Source: VRUE01 sp963837695
Lineage (GTDB): Bacteria > Actinomycetota > Thermoleophilia > Solirubrobacterales > 70-9
DNA: 64,000 nt
Assembly (NCBI GenBank): GCA_963837695.1
Contig: CAWINZ010000005.1
Coordinates: 744,001 to 808,000, forward strand
Reading direction: 5' to 3'
Part shown: positions 21,581-30,491 of the stretch, in pieces
How the letters are laid out: the number at the start of each line of letters is the position of its first letter
Position numbering within the stretch: the first letter of the stretch is position 1
Program-made: the position numbers and the translations under genes
Notes under the pieces: model-generated
Databases searched by the model: none
Seen by the model: the letters and a program-made list of their open reading frames with translations, nothing else
Told to the model about the DNA's origin: nothing

Positions 21581-24142
21581 ATGGCCAAGACCAGCGAAGT
21601 TGCCGCGCCAGCGGCAGTTCCTTCAGGCGCCGACATAGAGCGGGCGGCGGCGTATGCCCGCGAGCCCTTGCTGCTCGACGGCGAGGGCCCCGAGGCGCTC
21701 GCCCCTGGCACGGCCCGCCGCCGCGCCCTCGACGCCGCGTTGAAGGAGCTCGACGAAGGCCGGGAGGAGCCCTCGATCCAGTGGCGCCGCGATTTCTCGC
21801 TGCTGCTCGGCTTGGAGCGGCTGCTTGCCGACGAGCCGCCGAAGTTGCGTGACGGAGCCGAACTCAACCCGCACCAGGTCGACGCGCTCTCCGGCACCTT
21901 GACCGAGCTGATGTCCGAGCAGCAGACGGCGGCGGCCAACGACGGCGAACCGGCCGCGGCCGAGGTTGCCGACCCAGCCGCCGCGGGCAACGGCGCCTCG
22001 GCGGATGACGATGAGGACGAGGACGAGGAGGCGGAGGACCTGGCGCCCGACGAGGAGCCCCAGGATTGGGAGGAAGAGCCCGCAGAGGACGAGGACGAGG
22101 AGGCCGTTGCCGAGGCGGCCGACGATCCCGGCGCCGCTCGGCGATTCTGGTTCGAGCACGCGACCGGCGCCGGTAAGACCGTCGCCGCGGTCGGCTTCAT
22201 CGACGCGACTCGCACCGGCGGCGTACTGATCCTCACCCACCGTCGCAATCTGGTCGACCAGTTCATCGGCGAGATCTCCGACCGCGGTTACAAGGAGCGG
22301 CTGCGGCCGCCGCTGCTAGGCGACCGCGACGATCCCGACGGCCCGGTCACGGTCGAGACCTACCAGTGGTTCGTCCGCAACCACAAGAAAGTCTCCGACG
22401 CCTACTCGATCGTGATCTGCGACGAGGCGCACACCGCCCTCGGCGAGAAAACCAGCGCCTGCATCCGCGCCTGGACCGGCCCCGTCTTCATCGGCATGAC
22501 CGCGACCGGGGCGCTGATCGCCCGCCACGTCGCCGACCTCTTCCCGACCCAGACCTCGCGCTTCGACCTCGCCCAGGCGGCGCGCCGCGGTGTGATCGCG
22601 CCGCTGCGCTGCATGCGCATCCCGCCCGGTCCGGGGGTGCGGACGATCGCCAAGGTGCCGCTGCGCAAAGGCGAGGTCGACCAGGACTTCGACCAGGAGG
22701 AGCTGGCCGCGCTGCTCGACCAGGAGCCCTTCAACGTCGCGATCGCCGACCTCTACAAGACGCGCTTCTCGAAGACGCCCGGCGTGCTCTACACCGCCGG
22801 CGTCCAGCATGCCAAGAACGTCGCCAAGGCGCTGCAGAAAGCCGGCATCGTCGCCCGCGCGGTCTCCGGCGAGACGCCGAAGCGCGAACTGGCCGAGATC
22901 CTCGCCGGCTTCGAGCGCGGCGAGGTCGACGTGCTCTGCAACGCGATGCTGCTCGCCGAGGGCTGGAACTCGCCGCGGGCGACGATCTGCATGCACCTGG
23001 CGCCGACCGCCTCGCGGCGGATCTACCAGCAGCGGGTCGGCCGCGTGACCCGCCGCGCGCCCGGCAAGGAGGCCGGCCTCGTCATCGACTTCGTCCACCC
23101 GGCGACGACCCACGACGAGACGATCGTCACCCTGCACAGCCTGCTCGACCGCGACGTCTACCGCGGCGGCGCGATCGTCGTCGGCCCGGTGCGCCGCGGC
23201 CGCGGCCGGCGGGTGCGGGTCGAGCGGCGCATCGTCCCCGTCTCGGAGGACTCCGAAAAGCGCACCCAGGTGCTCGAACGCGACCTCTGGCGGATTGCGG
23301 TCGAGAACCTCGACTACCCCGAGCAGCACGCCTGGGCGGCGCTGGCCGGGGCGCGCGTCAACCCGCAGAACTGGCGGCGCGCCCGCTCGATGCTGCAGAA
23401 CGACAAGACCAAGGAGCTGCGCCGTCGCTTCCTGCTCACCTGCGTGCAGCGCAACCGCAACTCGCAGCTGCGGCTTAAAGCGCTGGCCGAGATCGCCGAC
23501 CTGCGCGACCCCGACGCCTTCGACGACGCGATCGACATCGTCGGCACCTGGAGCCGCGACGACAAGCGGGCGGGGACGAAAACCCTGCTGCAGGCGCTGG
23601 TCGACAAACGGATCGGTCGCCGCGACCAGGCCCAGGCGTGGGTATGGCGGCTCGCCTCATACACCCCCGAACTGCACGAAGAGTACGCCGTGCAGCGCTG
23701 GCCGGAGACGAAGCGGCTGCTCGGCCTGCTCGTCAACTCCTCCGGCCGGGCGCACGGGCGCAACGCCCGCCGCCTCGTCCACGCGGCGCGCAAACAGGAC
23801 CGCCGCCTCTCGGTCTCGCTGCTCGCCGGCGCCGTCTCGCACACCCCGGAAGGGGAGGAGGTGTTGCGCGGCGCCCGGATGCGGATGGCTCGCAAACCTT
23901 CGGCGACCGCGCGCGAACTGTTGCGCAACTTTCCCAAAGGCGGCAAACGGCGTCGCAAACGCAAAAAGGGCAAAGGCGGAGCGGCGGGCGGGGGCGAGAA
24001 CGGCGCGAAACCGGCCAAGAAGCGATCTCGGCGGGCGAGGAAAAGCGACGGCGGGAACGGCGCGGCACCCGACTCAGAGTCGCAGGTGGACCTCGCCGGC
24101 GCCGAGGACGACCCGGTTGCCGCCGGCAGCGACGACGACTAG
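21581..24142 (+). CDS. Large SF2 DEAD/DEAH helicase with acidic insert
   Basis: An 853-residue superfamily 2 helicase. A Q-like motif (LNPHQVDAL) lies near residue 97, then about 50 residues of almost pure Asp/Glu/Ala/Pro (142-185), then Walker A (ATGAGKT, near 193), Walker B DEAH (near 281), GMTATG motif III, and the C-terminal RecA domain with VLYTAGVQHAKNV and QQRVGRVTR (motif VI). A helical domain of about 200 residues and a strongly basic tail (RKRKKGKGG, KRSRRARKS) follow. It resembles DNA-repair or restriction-type helicases but no nuclease domain is present. The 3' end overlaps birA by 69 bp, tail to tail. Confidence 0.85.
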   Translation: MAKTSEVAAPAAVPSGADIERAAAYAREPLLLDGEGPEALAPGTARRRALDAALKELDEGREEPSIQWRRDFSLLLGLERLLADEPPKLRDGAELNPHQVDALSGTLTELMSEQQTAAANDGEPAAAEVADPAAAGNGASADDDEDEDEEAEDLAPDEEPQDWEEEPAEDEDEEAVAEAADDPGAARRFWFEHATGAGKTVAAVGFIDATRTGGVLILTHRRNLVDQFIGEISDRGYKERLRPPLLGDRDDPDGPVTVETYQWFVRNHKKVSDAYSIVICDEAHTALGEKTSACIRAWTGPVFIGMTATGALIARHVADLFPTQTSRFDLAQAARRGVIAPLRCMRIPPGPGVRTIAKVPLRKGEVDQDFDQEELAALLDQEPFNVAIADLYKTRFSKTPGVLYTAGVQHAKNVAKALQKAGIVARAVSGETPKRELAEILAGFERGEVDVLCNAMLLAEGWNSPRATICMHLAPTASRRIYQQRVGRVTRRAPGKEAGLVIDFVHPATTHDETIVTLHSLLDRDVYRGGAIVVGPVRRGRGRRVRVERRIVPVSEDSEKRTQVLERDLWRIAVENLDYPEQHAWAALAGARVNPQNWRRARSMLQNDKTKELRRRFLLTCVQRNRNSQLRLKALAEIADLRDPDAFDDAIDIVGTWSRDDKRAGTKTLLQALVDKRIGRRDQAQAWVWRLASYTPELHEEYAVQRWPETKRLLGLLVNSSGRAHGRNARRLVHAARKQDRRLSVSLLAGAVSHTPEGEEVLRGARMRMARKPSATARELLRNFPKGGKRRRKRKKGKGGAAGGGENGAKPAKKRSRRARKSDGGNGAAPDSESQVDLAGAEDDPVAAGSDDD

Positions 24143-24898
24143 GTCACCCGAGTCCTCGATCCCGTCGGCGATTCCACTGCCGCCGTCCCAGGAGATCTGA
24201 CGGCCGCGCAGCGCATCGCGGGAGCGCCACTCGGCGAGCGTGTCCGCTCGATCCGCCGTGACCCAGGCTGCCAGGTGACGGTTTAGAACTGTGGCCGCGG
24301 TTGGGGGGGTCGGGAGTCGCCTCGCCGCGTCCCCATCACCGCCTTCGGCGGTGGAATCTGGGGCCGCTTCGCGGCTGGAGTCACCCTGCGGGGGCCGCTT
24401 CGCGAGGGAGCGGCGAGGCGACTCCCGACCCCCGGATCCGAGGTCGAGGAGGGAGATCGCCGTATCTCGGAGGTCGGGTGGGAACTCGTCTGGGGAGATT
24501 GAGAGGTTCAGGCCTACGCCGATCACTGCCCAGCCGTCTTGGGGCTTGGCCTCGATTAGGACTCCGGCGAGCTTGCGTTCTTCGACCCAGATGTCGTTGG
24601 GCCACTTGACCTGGCACTCGATGTCGGGTTGAAGCTCTTCTGCCGTGTCGCAGACGGCGAGCGGGACGGCTAGCGGGAGGAGCAGGTGGCGCTCGTCGAG
24701 GGGACGCAGGATCGCCGAGTAGAGCAGGGCTTTGCCGGGGGGCGCGGTCCAGGTGCGGCCCTGGCGGCCGCGCCCGGCGGTCTGCTCGCTGGCGGTGACG
24801 ATGGTGCCGTGCGCGGCACCGGCCTCGACCAGCTCCCGGGCGCGGGCATTGGTCGAGTCCGTGCGGCGGAAGTGGCGATGCGGCGCGCCGAAGCTCAT
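24074..24898 (-). CDS. birA: Biotin-[acetyl-CoA-carboxylase] ligase
   Basis: A 274-residue monofunctional BirA without HTH domain. DSTNARARELVEAGAAHGT, the ATP/biotin loop GRGRQGRTW, and VKWPNDIWVEERKLAGVLIE are diagnostic. It adenylates biotin and transfers it to carboxylase carrier domains. Residues about 156-198 are a Gly/Ser/Arg/Pro-rich insert encoded exactly by the 129-bp palindromic repeat 24305-24433, which interrupts the central domain without breaking the frame. The C-terminal SH3-like domain resumes after it. Confidence 0.9.
   Translation of the reverse strand: MSFGAPHRHFRRTDSTNARARELVEAGAAHGTIVTASEQTAGRGRQGRTWTAPPGKALLYSAILRPLDERHLLLPLAVPLAVCDTAEELQPDIECQVKWPNDIWVEERKLAGVLIEAKPQDGWAVIGVGLNLSISPDEFPPDLRDTAISLLDLGSGGRESPRRSLAKRPPQGDSSREAAPDSTAEGGDGDAARRLPTPPTAATVLNRHLAAWVTADRADTLAEWRSRDALRGRQISWDGGSGIADGIEDSGDLVVVAAGGNRVVLGAGEVHLRL
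24305..24433. repeat. Palindromic repeat family E, copy 1 (inside birA)
   Basis: Perfect 24-bp arms at 24305-24328 and 24410-24433 flank an 81-bp centre containing CCGCTTCGCGG, TCACCCTGCGG and GGCCGCTTCGCGAGG. The centre motifs recur in the copies at 32836 and 41494, whose arms have different sequences. The unit is 129 bp, a multiple of three, so it leaves birA in frame. Confidence 0.75.
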
Positions 24899-24919
24899 CC
24901 GGCGCGGTCGATTGCAGCT

Positions 24920-24943
24920 TTGTCCCCCCTACGGGGGGGACAA
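24920..24943. terminator. Perfect stem-loop between cobA/hemD and birA
   Basis: TTGTCCCCCC-tacg-GGGGGGACAA: 10-bp arms with a 4-nt loop, 4 bp past the stop of the minus-strand cobA/hemD gene and 22 bp before birA. No U-tract, so termination would need help, or the stem may protect the mRNA end. Confidence 0.55.
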
Positions 24944-24947
24944 TCCT

Positions 24948-26561
24948 TCATTCGGCGGCGGCGTCGGTGAGCAGGGCGGCGAGGAGGCCGTCTATGTCGT
25001 GGTGCTCGGCTTCGACGTGGACCTCGAGGCCGGCGTTGCGCGCGGCTTCGCTGGTGATCGGGCCGATTGAGACGATGCGGGCGCCGGAGGGGAAGCGATT
25101 GCCTAAGGCCTCGACCAGGTTGCGCACCGTGGAGGAAGAGGTGAAGGTGACGTAGTCGGCGCCCTGTGCCGCTTCGACCGCCGCGTCGTCCGGCTCATCG
25201 CGGACCGTCTCGTAGAGGGCGACGACATCTACCTCGGCGCCGCGCTCGCGCAGGGCGTCGGGGAGCACGTCGCGCGCCTCGGCGGCGCGGGCGACGAGAA
25301 CCCGCTTTCCGTCGACATCCACCCCGGCCAGAGCTTCCACAAGGGCCTCGGCGACGAACTTCTCCGGAACCACGTCCGCGGCGATCCCATGCTCGGCGAG
25401 GGCGCGCGCGGTCCCCGGCCCGATCGCGGCGACGACCGCCCCCGCTCGTCCTGTGGCTTCCTCGGGCGCATCGGTCCCTCGCTGGACTCCGGCCACACGA
25501 GGGGCTCCTGCATCCCCTGCCCCTACGTGCTTCTTTTCCGACCCTCCACCCAGCGCTCGTGCATCGAGCCCGGCCACCGAGAGCGCCTCAAAGAGCAGAT
25601 GCGCCCCGTTCGGGCTCGTCACGCAGATCAGCGCGTACTCGCCGATCCGCTCGACGGCATCTCGCACCTCGTCGCTCTCGATTCGCGGCTCGACCCGAAT
25701 TGCCGGCAGCTCGACCACCTCGGCGCCGAGGTTGCGCAGGGTCGCGGCGAGGCCGCTTGCCTGGGCACGTGCCCGGGTGACGACGATGCGTCTGCCGTGC
25801 AGCGGCCGGCGCTCGAGCCAAGCGAGCGTCTCGCGCCGCTCGACCACCTCGCCGACGACGATCAGGGCGGGGGCGCCGATGCCCTCCCGCTCGACCGCCG
25901 CGGCCAAGGAGCCGAGCGTCGCGACGACGGTGCGCTGGCCCTCCATCGTCCCGCGTTCGACCGCGGCGGCGGGCTCGCTCGCGTCGCGACCCGCGGCAAT
26001 CAGCGCCGCGGCGTTGTCGCCAAGTCGTTTGACCCCCATATAGAAGACGAGCGTGCCGGGGAAGCGGGCGAGTGCCTCCCAGTCGAGCGCGGTCTCGGCC
26101 TTCTCGGGATCCTCGTGACCGGTGACGAAAGCGACCGCCGAGGCGTCGTCGCGGTGGGTGACGGGAATGCCGGCGTAGGCGCTCGCCGCGACGCCGGCCG
26201 TGACGCCGGGTACGACCTCGAACTCGACCCCGGCCTCGCGCAGCGCTTCACCCTCCTCGCCGCCACGGCCGAAGACGAACGGGTCGCCGCCCTTGAGTCG
26301 CACCACGCTCTTGCCGGCTTGGGCCGCCTCGATCAGCCTCTCGCCGATCTCCTCTTGAGGGACGGAAGGCTTGCCGGGGGCCTTGCCTACGTAGATGAGA
26401 TCGGCGTCGGCCCCGGCACCGGCTAGCGCGCCCGGTGGGATCAGACGGTCGTGGAAGATCGCGTCGGCCGAGGCGATCAGCTCCAGCGAGCGTGCCGTCA
26501 TCAGGCCGGGATCGCCGGGACCGGCACCGACCAGGTACACGACTCCCGCTCGCGCGCTCAC
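24948..26561 (-). CDS. Fused uroporphyrinogen-III C-methyltransferase / uroporphyrinogen-III synthase
   Basis: A 537-residue fusion. Residues 1-245 are the SAM-dependent methyltransferase (VYLVGAGPGDPGLMT, VRLKGGDPFVFGRGGEE, VVPGVTAG). Residues about 250-535 are the HemD domain (GRRIVVTRARAQASGLAATL, YVTFTSSSTVRNLVEAL, RIVSIGPITSEAA). It closes hydroxymethylbilane to uroporphyrinogen III and methylates it toward precorrin-2, branching heme from siroheme/cobalamin. The HemD half carries a 40-residue Gly/Ala insert (near residues 345-385). Its start overlaps the hemC stop (ATGA). Confidence 0.93.
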   Translation of the reverse strand: MSARAGVVYLVGAGPGDPGLMTARSLELIASADAIFHDRLIPPGALAGAGADADLIYVGKAPGKPSVPQEEIGERLIEAAQAGKSVVRLKGGDPFVFGRGGEEGEALREAGVEFEVVPGVTAGVAASAYAGIPVTHRDDASAVAFVTGHEDPEKAETALDWEALARFPGTLVFYMGVKRLGDNAAALIAAGRDASEPAAAVERGTMEGQRTVVATLGSLAAAVEREGIGAPALIVVGEVVERRETLAWLERRPLHGRRIVVTRARAQASGLAATLRNLGAEVVELPAIRVEPRIESDEVRDAVERIGEYALICVTSPNGAHLLFEALSVAGLDARALGGGSEKKHVGAGDAGAPRVAGVQRGTDAPEEATGRAGAVVAAIGPGTARALAEHGIAADVVPEKFVAEALVEALAGVDVDGKRVLVARAAEARDVLPDALRERGAEVDVVALYETVRDEPDDAAVEAAQGADYVTFTSSSTVRNLVEALGNRFPSGARIVSIGPITSEAARNAGLEVHVEAEHHDIDGLLAALLTDAAAE

Positions 26562-27430
26562 GCCATGTCCTCGGCACGATCGAGGATGTCGCGGGCGCCG
26601 GCGCTGAGCAGGCGCTCGGCCAGGACCGCCCCGGCAGCCGCCGGCTCCGCCGCCACGCCCGCGACCCGGTCACGGATCCACTCGCTGCCGTCGGGCAGGC
26701 CGACGAAGGCCTCGATCGTCAGCTGCGCCCCCTCAACCCGGGCGTGGACCCCGATCGGCGTGGCGCAGGTCGCATCGAGCAGGGCGACCACGGCGCGCTC
26801 CGCGGTCAGCTCACGCAGGGCCGTCTCGTCGCTGAGCGCCGCGGCAGCTTCGACCGCGTCGGCATCGTTCCCGCGCGCCTGCAGGACCAGCGCGCCCTGG
26901 CCGGCGGCCGGAGTCATCGCCTCGCTCGGGATCGCGAACGAGATCTCGCTCTCGCGCCCCAGCCGCTTGAGGCCTGCGGCGGCGAGCACGATCCCGTCCA
27001 GCGCCTCCTCAGCGAGCTTGCGCAGCCGCGTATCGACGTTGCCATGCAGCTCGCTCACCGCCAGGTCGGGCCGCGCTGCAAGTAGCTGCGCACGTCGGCG
27101 AAGACTGGCCGTGCCGACCTTGGCACCCTCGGGAACGTCCTCAAGCGAGCCCCCAGAGCCGATCCAGGCATCGGCCGGATCCTCCCGCACCGGCACCGCC
27201 GCAATCACCAGCCCCTCAGCCATCTCCCCGGGCAGATCCTTAGCCGAGTGCACCCCGATCTCCACCTTGCCGTCGAGTAACGCCTGCTCCACACCTCGCA
27301 CGAACCGCTCCTTGTCCCCAACCTCACCATCCGAACTGACTTCCACAAGCTCCCCTCCCCCCAACAGCGCAGCGACCTGCCCAGCTTGCGCCTTTGCCAG
27401 TGCACTGTTGCGAGTAGCAATTCGAATCAT
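26558..27430 (-). CDS. hemC: Porphobilinogen deaminase
   Basis: A 290-residue HemC. MIRIATRNSALAKAQAGQVA, HSAKDLPGE (substrate-binding Asp), GTASLRRRAQLLAARPDL and the dipyrromethane-cofactor Cys in LLDATCATPIGVHA are all present. It polymerises four porphobilinogens to hydroxymethylbilane. The ATG at 27430 directly abuts palindromic repeat F1, which fills the whole gap to hemA. It overlaps the cobA/hemD start by 4 bp. Confidence 0.96.
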   Translation of the reverse strand: MIRIATRNSALAKAQAGQVAALLGGGELVEVSSDGEVGDKERFVRGVEQALLDGKVEIGVHSAKDLPGEMAEGLVIAAVPVREDPADAWIGSGGSLEDVPEGAKVGTASLRRRAQLLAARPDLAVSELHGNVDTRLRKLAEEALDGIVLAAAGLKRLGRESEISFAIPSEAMTPAAGQGALVLQARGNDADAVEAAAALSDETALRELTAERAVVALLDATCATPIGVHARVEGAQLTIEAFVGLPDGSEWIRDRVAGVAAEPAAAGAVLAERLLSAGARDILDRAEDMA

Positions 27431-27547
27431 TGGAACCCATCACGGTAGGGGTGGAACGTCTTGTACTTTTTCGGTGCCAGCTTCGGGCGACAGCCGTAAG
27501 GCGATCACCGAAAAAGTTAAGTGGAACCCCTACCGTGATGGGTTCCA
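27431..27547. repeat. Palindromic repeat family F, copy 1
   Basis: Outer arms TGGAACCCATCACGGTAGGG (27431 on) and 27526-27547 are perfect over 22 bp. Inner arms ACTTTTTCGGTG (27465-27476) and CACCGAAAAAGT (27506-27517) are perfect over 12 bp. The motifs GGAACGTCTTGTACTTTTT and AAAAAGTTAAGTGGAA recur in the copy at 49734. The right part encodes the last residues (GGTHHGRGST) and TAA stop of hemA. Confidence 0.75.
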
Positions 27548-28866
27548 CCCCGCCGAAGCTCGGTCACTTTCCCAGGCGCTTCTCCCTCAGGCTCAGTTTC
27601 CACGTCCAACCCGAACAACTCACGCAAAGCACTGACGTACACATAAGCCTCGTCGCTGCCCGCCGACCGCTTCATCCGCAGAGTCGGCTCGTGCAGAAGC
27701 CGCGAGGCGATCGCCTTCGCCATTGCCGTGAGCCGCTCGCGGTCGGCCTCGCCGAGGTCGGTCCAGCGACCGTCGTTCTCGGCCAGCACGCGGGCGACGA
27801 TCTCGTCGGCGCGCTCGCGCAGCGAGGCGATCGTCGGCACGACCTCCAGGGAGGCGAGCCAGCGTTCGAAGCGATCCAGCTCGGCGACGAGGATCGGCTC
27901 CGCGCGCCTCGCCTCGCCCTCGCGGTCGCCGGCGTTGCGCTCGACTATCTGCTGCACGTCGTCGATGTCGTAGAGGCTGACCCCGCCGATCTCGCGACAC
28001 TCCGGTTCGATGTCGCGCGGCACGGCGATGTCGACCAGGAGCAGGGGCCGGCCCGACCGTGTATCCATCACCTGCGCGAGGCCGTCGCGCTCGACGATGT
28101 GGTGCGGGGAGTTGGTCGCGGAGACGACGATGTCGGCGGCCTGCAGCTGCTCGGGCAGATCCTCGAAGCGGACCGCCTCGCCGTTGAAGCGCTGGGCGAG
28201 GCCGATCGCGCGGTCGTAGTGGCGGTTGGCGACGAAGACGCCGGCGGCGCCGCGCGATACCAGGGCCTTGGCGACCAGCTCCGCGGTCTCGCCCGCGCCG
28301 ATCACCAGCACCCGCTTCTCGCCGAGATCGCCGAGCGTGCGCCGGGCCAGATCGACCGCGACCGAGGGGATGGACACGTTCTTCTCGCCGACCGCGGTCT
28401 CCTCGCGAACCCGGCCGCCGGCGGCGAGGGCGCCGCGGAAGAGGCGGTTGAGGATCGGCCCCGTGGCGCTCTCGACCAGCGCCAGCTCGTAGGCGCGTTT
28501 GACCTGCCCTTGGATCTCGGCCTCGCCGACGATCATCGAGTCGAGCCCGGCAGTGACCCGGAAGAGGTGGCGGGCGGCGTCGCCGGAGCGCAGCGAGTAG
28601 AGGTGGCCGAGCAGCTCGGTCGGGCGGATCTCCGCCTGGCGGGTGAGCACGCCCAGTGCCGTCGACTCGGCTTCGACCGTGTCGGAGACGATCAGGTAGA
28701 GCTCGGTCCGGTTGCAGGTCGATATCGCCGCTGCCTCGTGGATGCCCTCCACGGCGGTCAGCTCATGCAGGGCGCCGACCGCACGGCCCTCGGTCAGTGA
28801 GAGGCGCTCGCGCAGGTCGAGCGGCGCCGTCTTGTGGGATACGCCCAGCGCCAAGAGCTCAGACAT
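27517..28866 (-). CDS. hemA: Glutamyl-tRNA reductase
   Basis: A 449-residue GluTR. The catalytic Cys in AAISTCNRTELYL (about residue 50), the NADPH-binding loop VLVIGAGETAELVAKAL, and VSATNSPHHIV are intact, with a C-terminal dimerisation domain. It reduces Glu-tRNA to glutamate-1-semialdehyde, the first step of C5-pathway heme synthesis. The last ten residues and the stop are supplied by repeat F1. It overlaps the ccmD-like gene by 8 bp and continues the ccm operon. Confidence 0.96.
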   Translation of the reverse strand: MSELLALGVSHKTAPLDLRERLSLTEGRAVGALHELTAVEGIHEAAAISTCNRTELYLIVSDTVEAESTALGVLTRQAEIRPTELLGHLYSLRSGDAARHLFRVTAGLDSMIVGEAEIQGQVKRAYELALVESATGPILNRLFRGALAAGGRVREETAVGEKNVSIPSVAVDLARRTLGDLGEKRVLVIGAGETAELVAKALVSRGAAGVFVANRHYDRAIGLAQRFNGEAVRFEDLPEQLQAADIVVSATNSPHHIVERDGLAQVMDTRSGRPLLLVDIAVPRDIEPECREIGGVSLYDIDDVQQIVERNAGDREGEARRAEPILVAELDRFERWLASLEVVPTIASLRERADEIVARVLAENDGRWTDLGEADRERLTAMAKAIASRLLHEPTLRMKRSAGSDEAYVYVSALRELFGLDVETEPEGEAPGKVTELRRGGTHHGRGST

Positions 28867-29080
28867 CGGCCGTCACCCGCTCCGCTTCCTCCTGCTCGCG
28901 ATTGCGCTGCTCGGCGAATCCCGCCAGCTCGCCCAGCTCGCGCTCGATCCGCTGCAGTTTGGCCGCCATGATCGCCACGTAGACGACGATCAGGGCGAGG
29001 AAGACCACGTAGGCGCCGGCAACGTACTTGCCCGCCTCGTCGAGCGGCAGCGCCGGGGTCGCGGCGAGCAGGGCCAACAT
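28859..29080 (-). CDS. CcmD-like small membrane protein
   Basis: A 73-residue protein with one transmembrane helix (KYVAGAYVVFLALIVVYVAIM) followed by a charged coiled coil (AAKLQRIERELGELAGF). Size, topology and position between ccmC and hemA fit CcmD, which helps the CcmABC complex release heme-loaded CcmE. Its ATG shares one base with the ccmC stop. Confidence 0.75.
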   Translation of the reverse strand: MLALLAATPALPLDEAGKYVAGAYVVFLALIVVYVAIMAAKLQRIERELGELAGFAEQRNREQEEAERVTADV

Positions 29081-29802
29081 CAGCTGACCTCCGGGGCGAC
29101 GCGCGAGCGCCCGCCGGGAGCCGGCGCGTCGAGGGCGCGGCGCAGCCGCTTCACCTGGCCCGAGGCGCTCTTCGCGGTCAGCTCGAACTTGACCAGGGTC
29201 ACCCAGAGCAGGCCGATCGCCAGCAGGCTGACGAGGAAGGTCAGCATCATCGAGCCCGGCAGGCCGCCGTTGGTCGTGGCGAAGACCCGCGGGTGGACGA
29301 GGCTCTGCGCCAGCCGCACGGCCATGAAGTTGAGCGGCACGAAGGCGCCGGCCGTGATCGCGAAGACCGAGGCGTAGCGCGCCTGCTGGTCGCGGTCCTC
29401 GATCGCGTAGCGGAACGGGTAGTACGTCGCGTACATCAGGAAGACGATCAGGAAGCTGACCAGCGTCGGCTCGTCCCAGACCCACCAGTGTCCCCACGAT
29501 GCCTTGGCCCAGATCGAGCCGGTGATCAGCACGGCGACGCCGAAGATCACCGACATGTGGATCGAGACGTAGGAGTAGGCGTCCCAGCGCGAGTTGCCGC
29601 TGCGCAGGTGCGCGATCGCAAAGACCCCGCCGACCACGAACCCGATCAGCGCCACGATCGCCAGGGGCACGTGCAGGTAGAAGATCTTCTGGATGAAGCC
29701 CTGGTCGGCGTCGAGCGGCGCATAGAAAAAGACGAGCGAGAGCGCCGCGACGATTGCCGCGACGGCTGCGATCGAGAGTGGTCTCAAGCCTTTGCCATAC
29801 AT
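29080..29802 (-). CDS. ccmC: Heme exporter/handler CcmC
   Basis: A 240-residue protein with six transmembrane helices and the tryptophan-rich heme-binding motif WGHWWVWDEP between helices 3 and 4. IFYLHVPLAIVALIGF and a later periplasmic His (SLVHPRVF) provide the axial ligand positions. It presents heme to CcmE in cytochrome c maturation. The C-terminal extension is cytoplasmic and basic. Confidence 0.94.
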   Translation of the reverse strand: MYGKGLRPLSIAAVAAIVAALSLVFFYAPLDADQGFIQKIFYLHVPLAIVALIGFVVGGVFAIAHLRSGNSRWDAYSYVSIHMSVIFGVAVLITGSIWAKASWGHWWVWDEPTLVSFLIVFLMYATYYPFRYAIEDRDQQARYASVFAITAGAFVPLNFMAVRLAQSLVHPRVFATTNGGLPGSMMLTFLVSLLAIGLLWVTLVKFELTAKSASGQVKRLRRALDAPAPGGRSRVAPEVS

Positions 29803-29810
29803 GCGCGCAC

Positions 29811-30491
29811 TCAGTCCTCCAGGAGGAAATCGAACACCGCGTATCCGACCAGGAGGAAGATCAAATCGTATAGGCCGAGCGTCGCCAGCCAGGTGCCGAA
29901 GCGGTGGTAACCGGGACCGCCCACGGCCAGCAGCGGCTCGATCGCGCCGGTGGCGGCGATCGAGAGCGGCACAACGAGAGGCAGCAGCACGAGCGGGGCG
30001 AGCAGGTCGCGGGCGCGCGAGTTGACCGCCATCGAGGAGATCAGCGTGCCGGTCGCGGCCAGCCCGACGTCGGCGAGCAGGAGGACGAGGGCGAGCGGGG
30101 CCAGCGCCGTCGCCGAGTCGAGGAAGAAGACGGCGAAGACGGGGACGACGACCAGCTCCAGGGCCAGCAGGTAGATGAGCAGCGCCGACGCCTTGGCGGC
30201 AAACAGGGCGCTGCGGTCGATCGGGGCGAGGCGGATCGCGTCGAAGCCGCCCTCCTCGCGCTCGCTGACGAAGAGGCGGTTGATGCCGAGGATCGCGGCG
30301 AAGAGCACGGTCACCCAGAGCACCCCGGCGGCGAGGCCACCGGAGAGTTGCGTGCGGTCGAGGCCGAAGCGGAAGATGACGAAGGTGGTGACCGCGAACA
30401 GCGCCATCGCCGGCAGCGATTGCAGGGTGCGCAGCTCGGCCCGCAGGTCCTTGCCGAGGATCGCGGCGAAGGCGAGCCGGGACGGAGTCAC
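29811..30491 (-). CDS. ccmB: Heme ABC exporter permease CcmB
   Basis: A 226-residue integral membrane protein with six predicted helices, starting ILGKDLRAELRTLQSLPAM after a short N terminus. SEREEGGFDAIRLAPIDRSA is the conserved cytoplasmic loop that contacts the ATPase. It overlaps the ccmA stop by 4 bp and lies 8 bp before ccmC. Confidence 0.92.
   Translation of the reverse strand: MTPSRLAFAAILGKDLRAELRTLQSLPAMALFAVTTFVIFRFGLDRTQLSGGLAAGVLWVTVLFAAILGINRLFVSEREEGGFDAIRLAPIDRSALFAAKASALLIYLLALELVVVPVFAVFFLDSATALAPLALVLLLADVGLAATGTLISSMAVNSRARDLLAPLVLLPLVVPLSIAATGAIEPLLAVGGPGYHRFGTWLATLGLYDLIFLLVGYAVFDFLLED

Noticed and set aside
25440..25560. A palindromic repeat inside cobA/hemD, like that in birA
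   Set aside because: The protein has a low-complexity insert there, but I could find no inverted arms or family E/F motif in the DNA.
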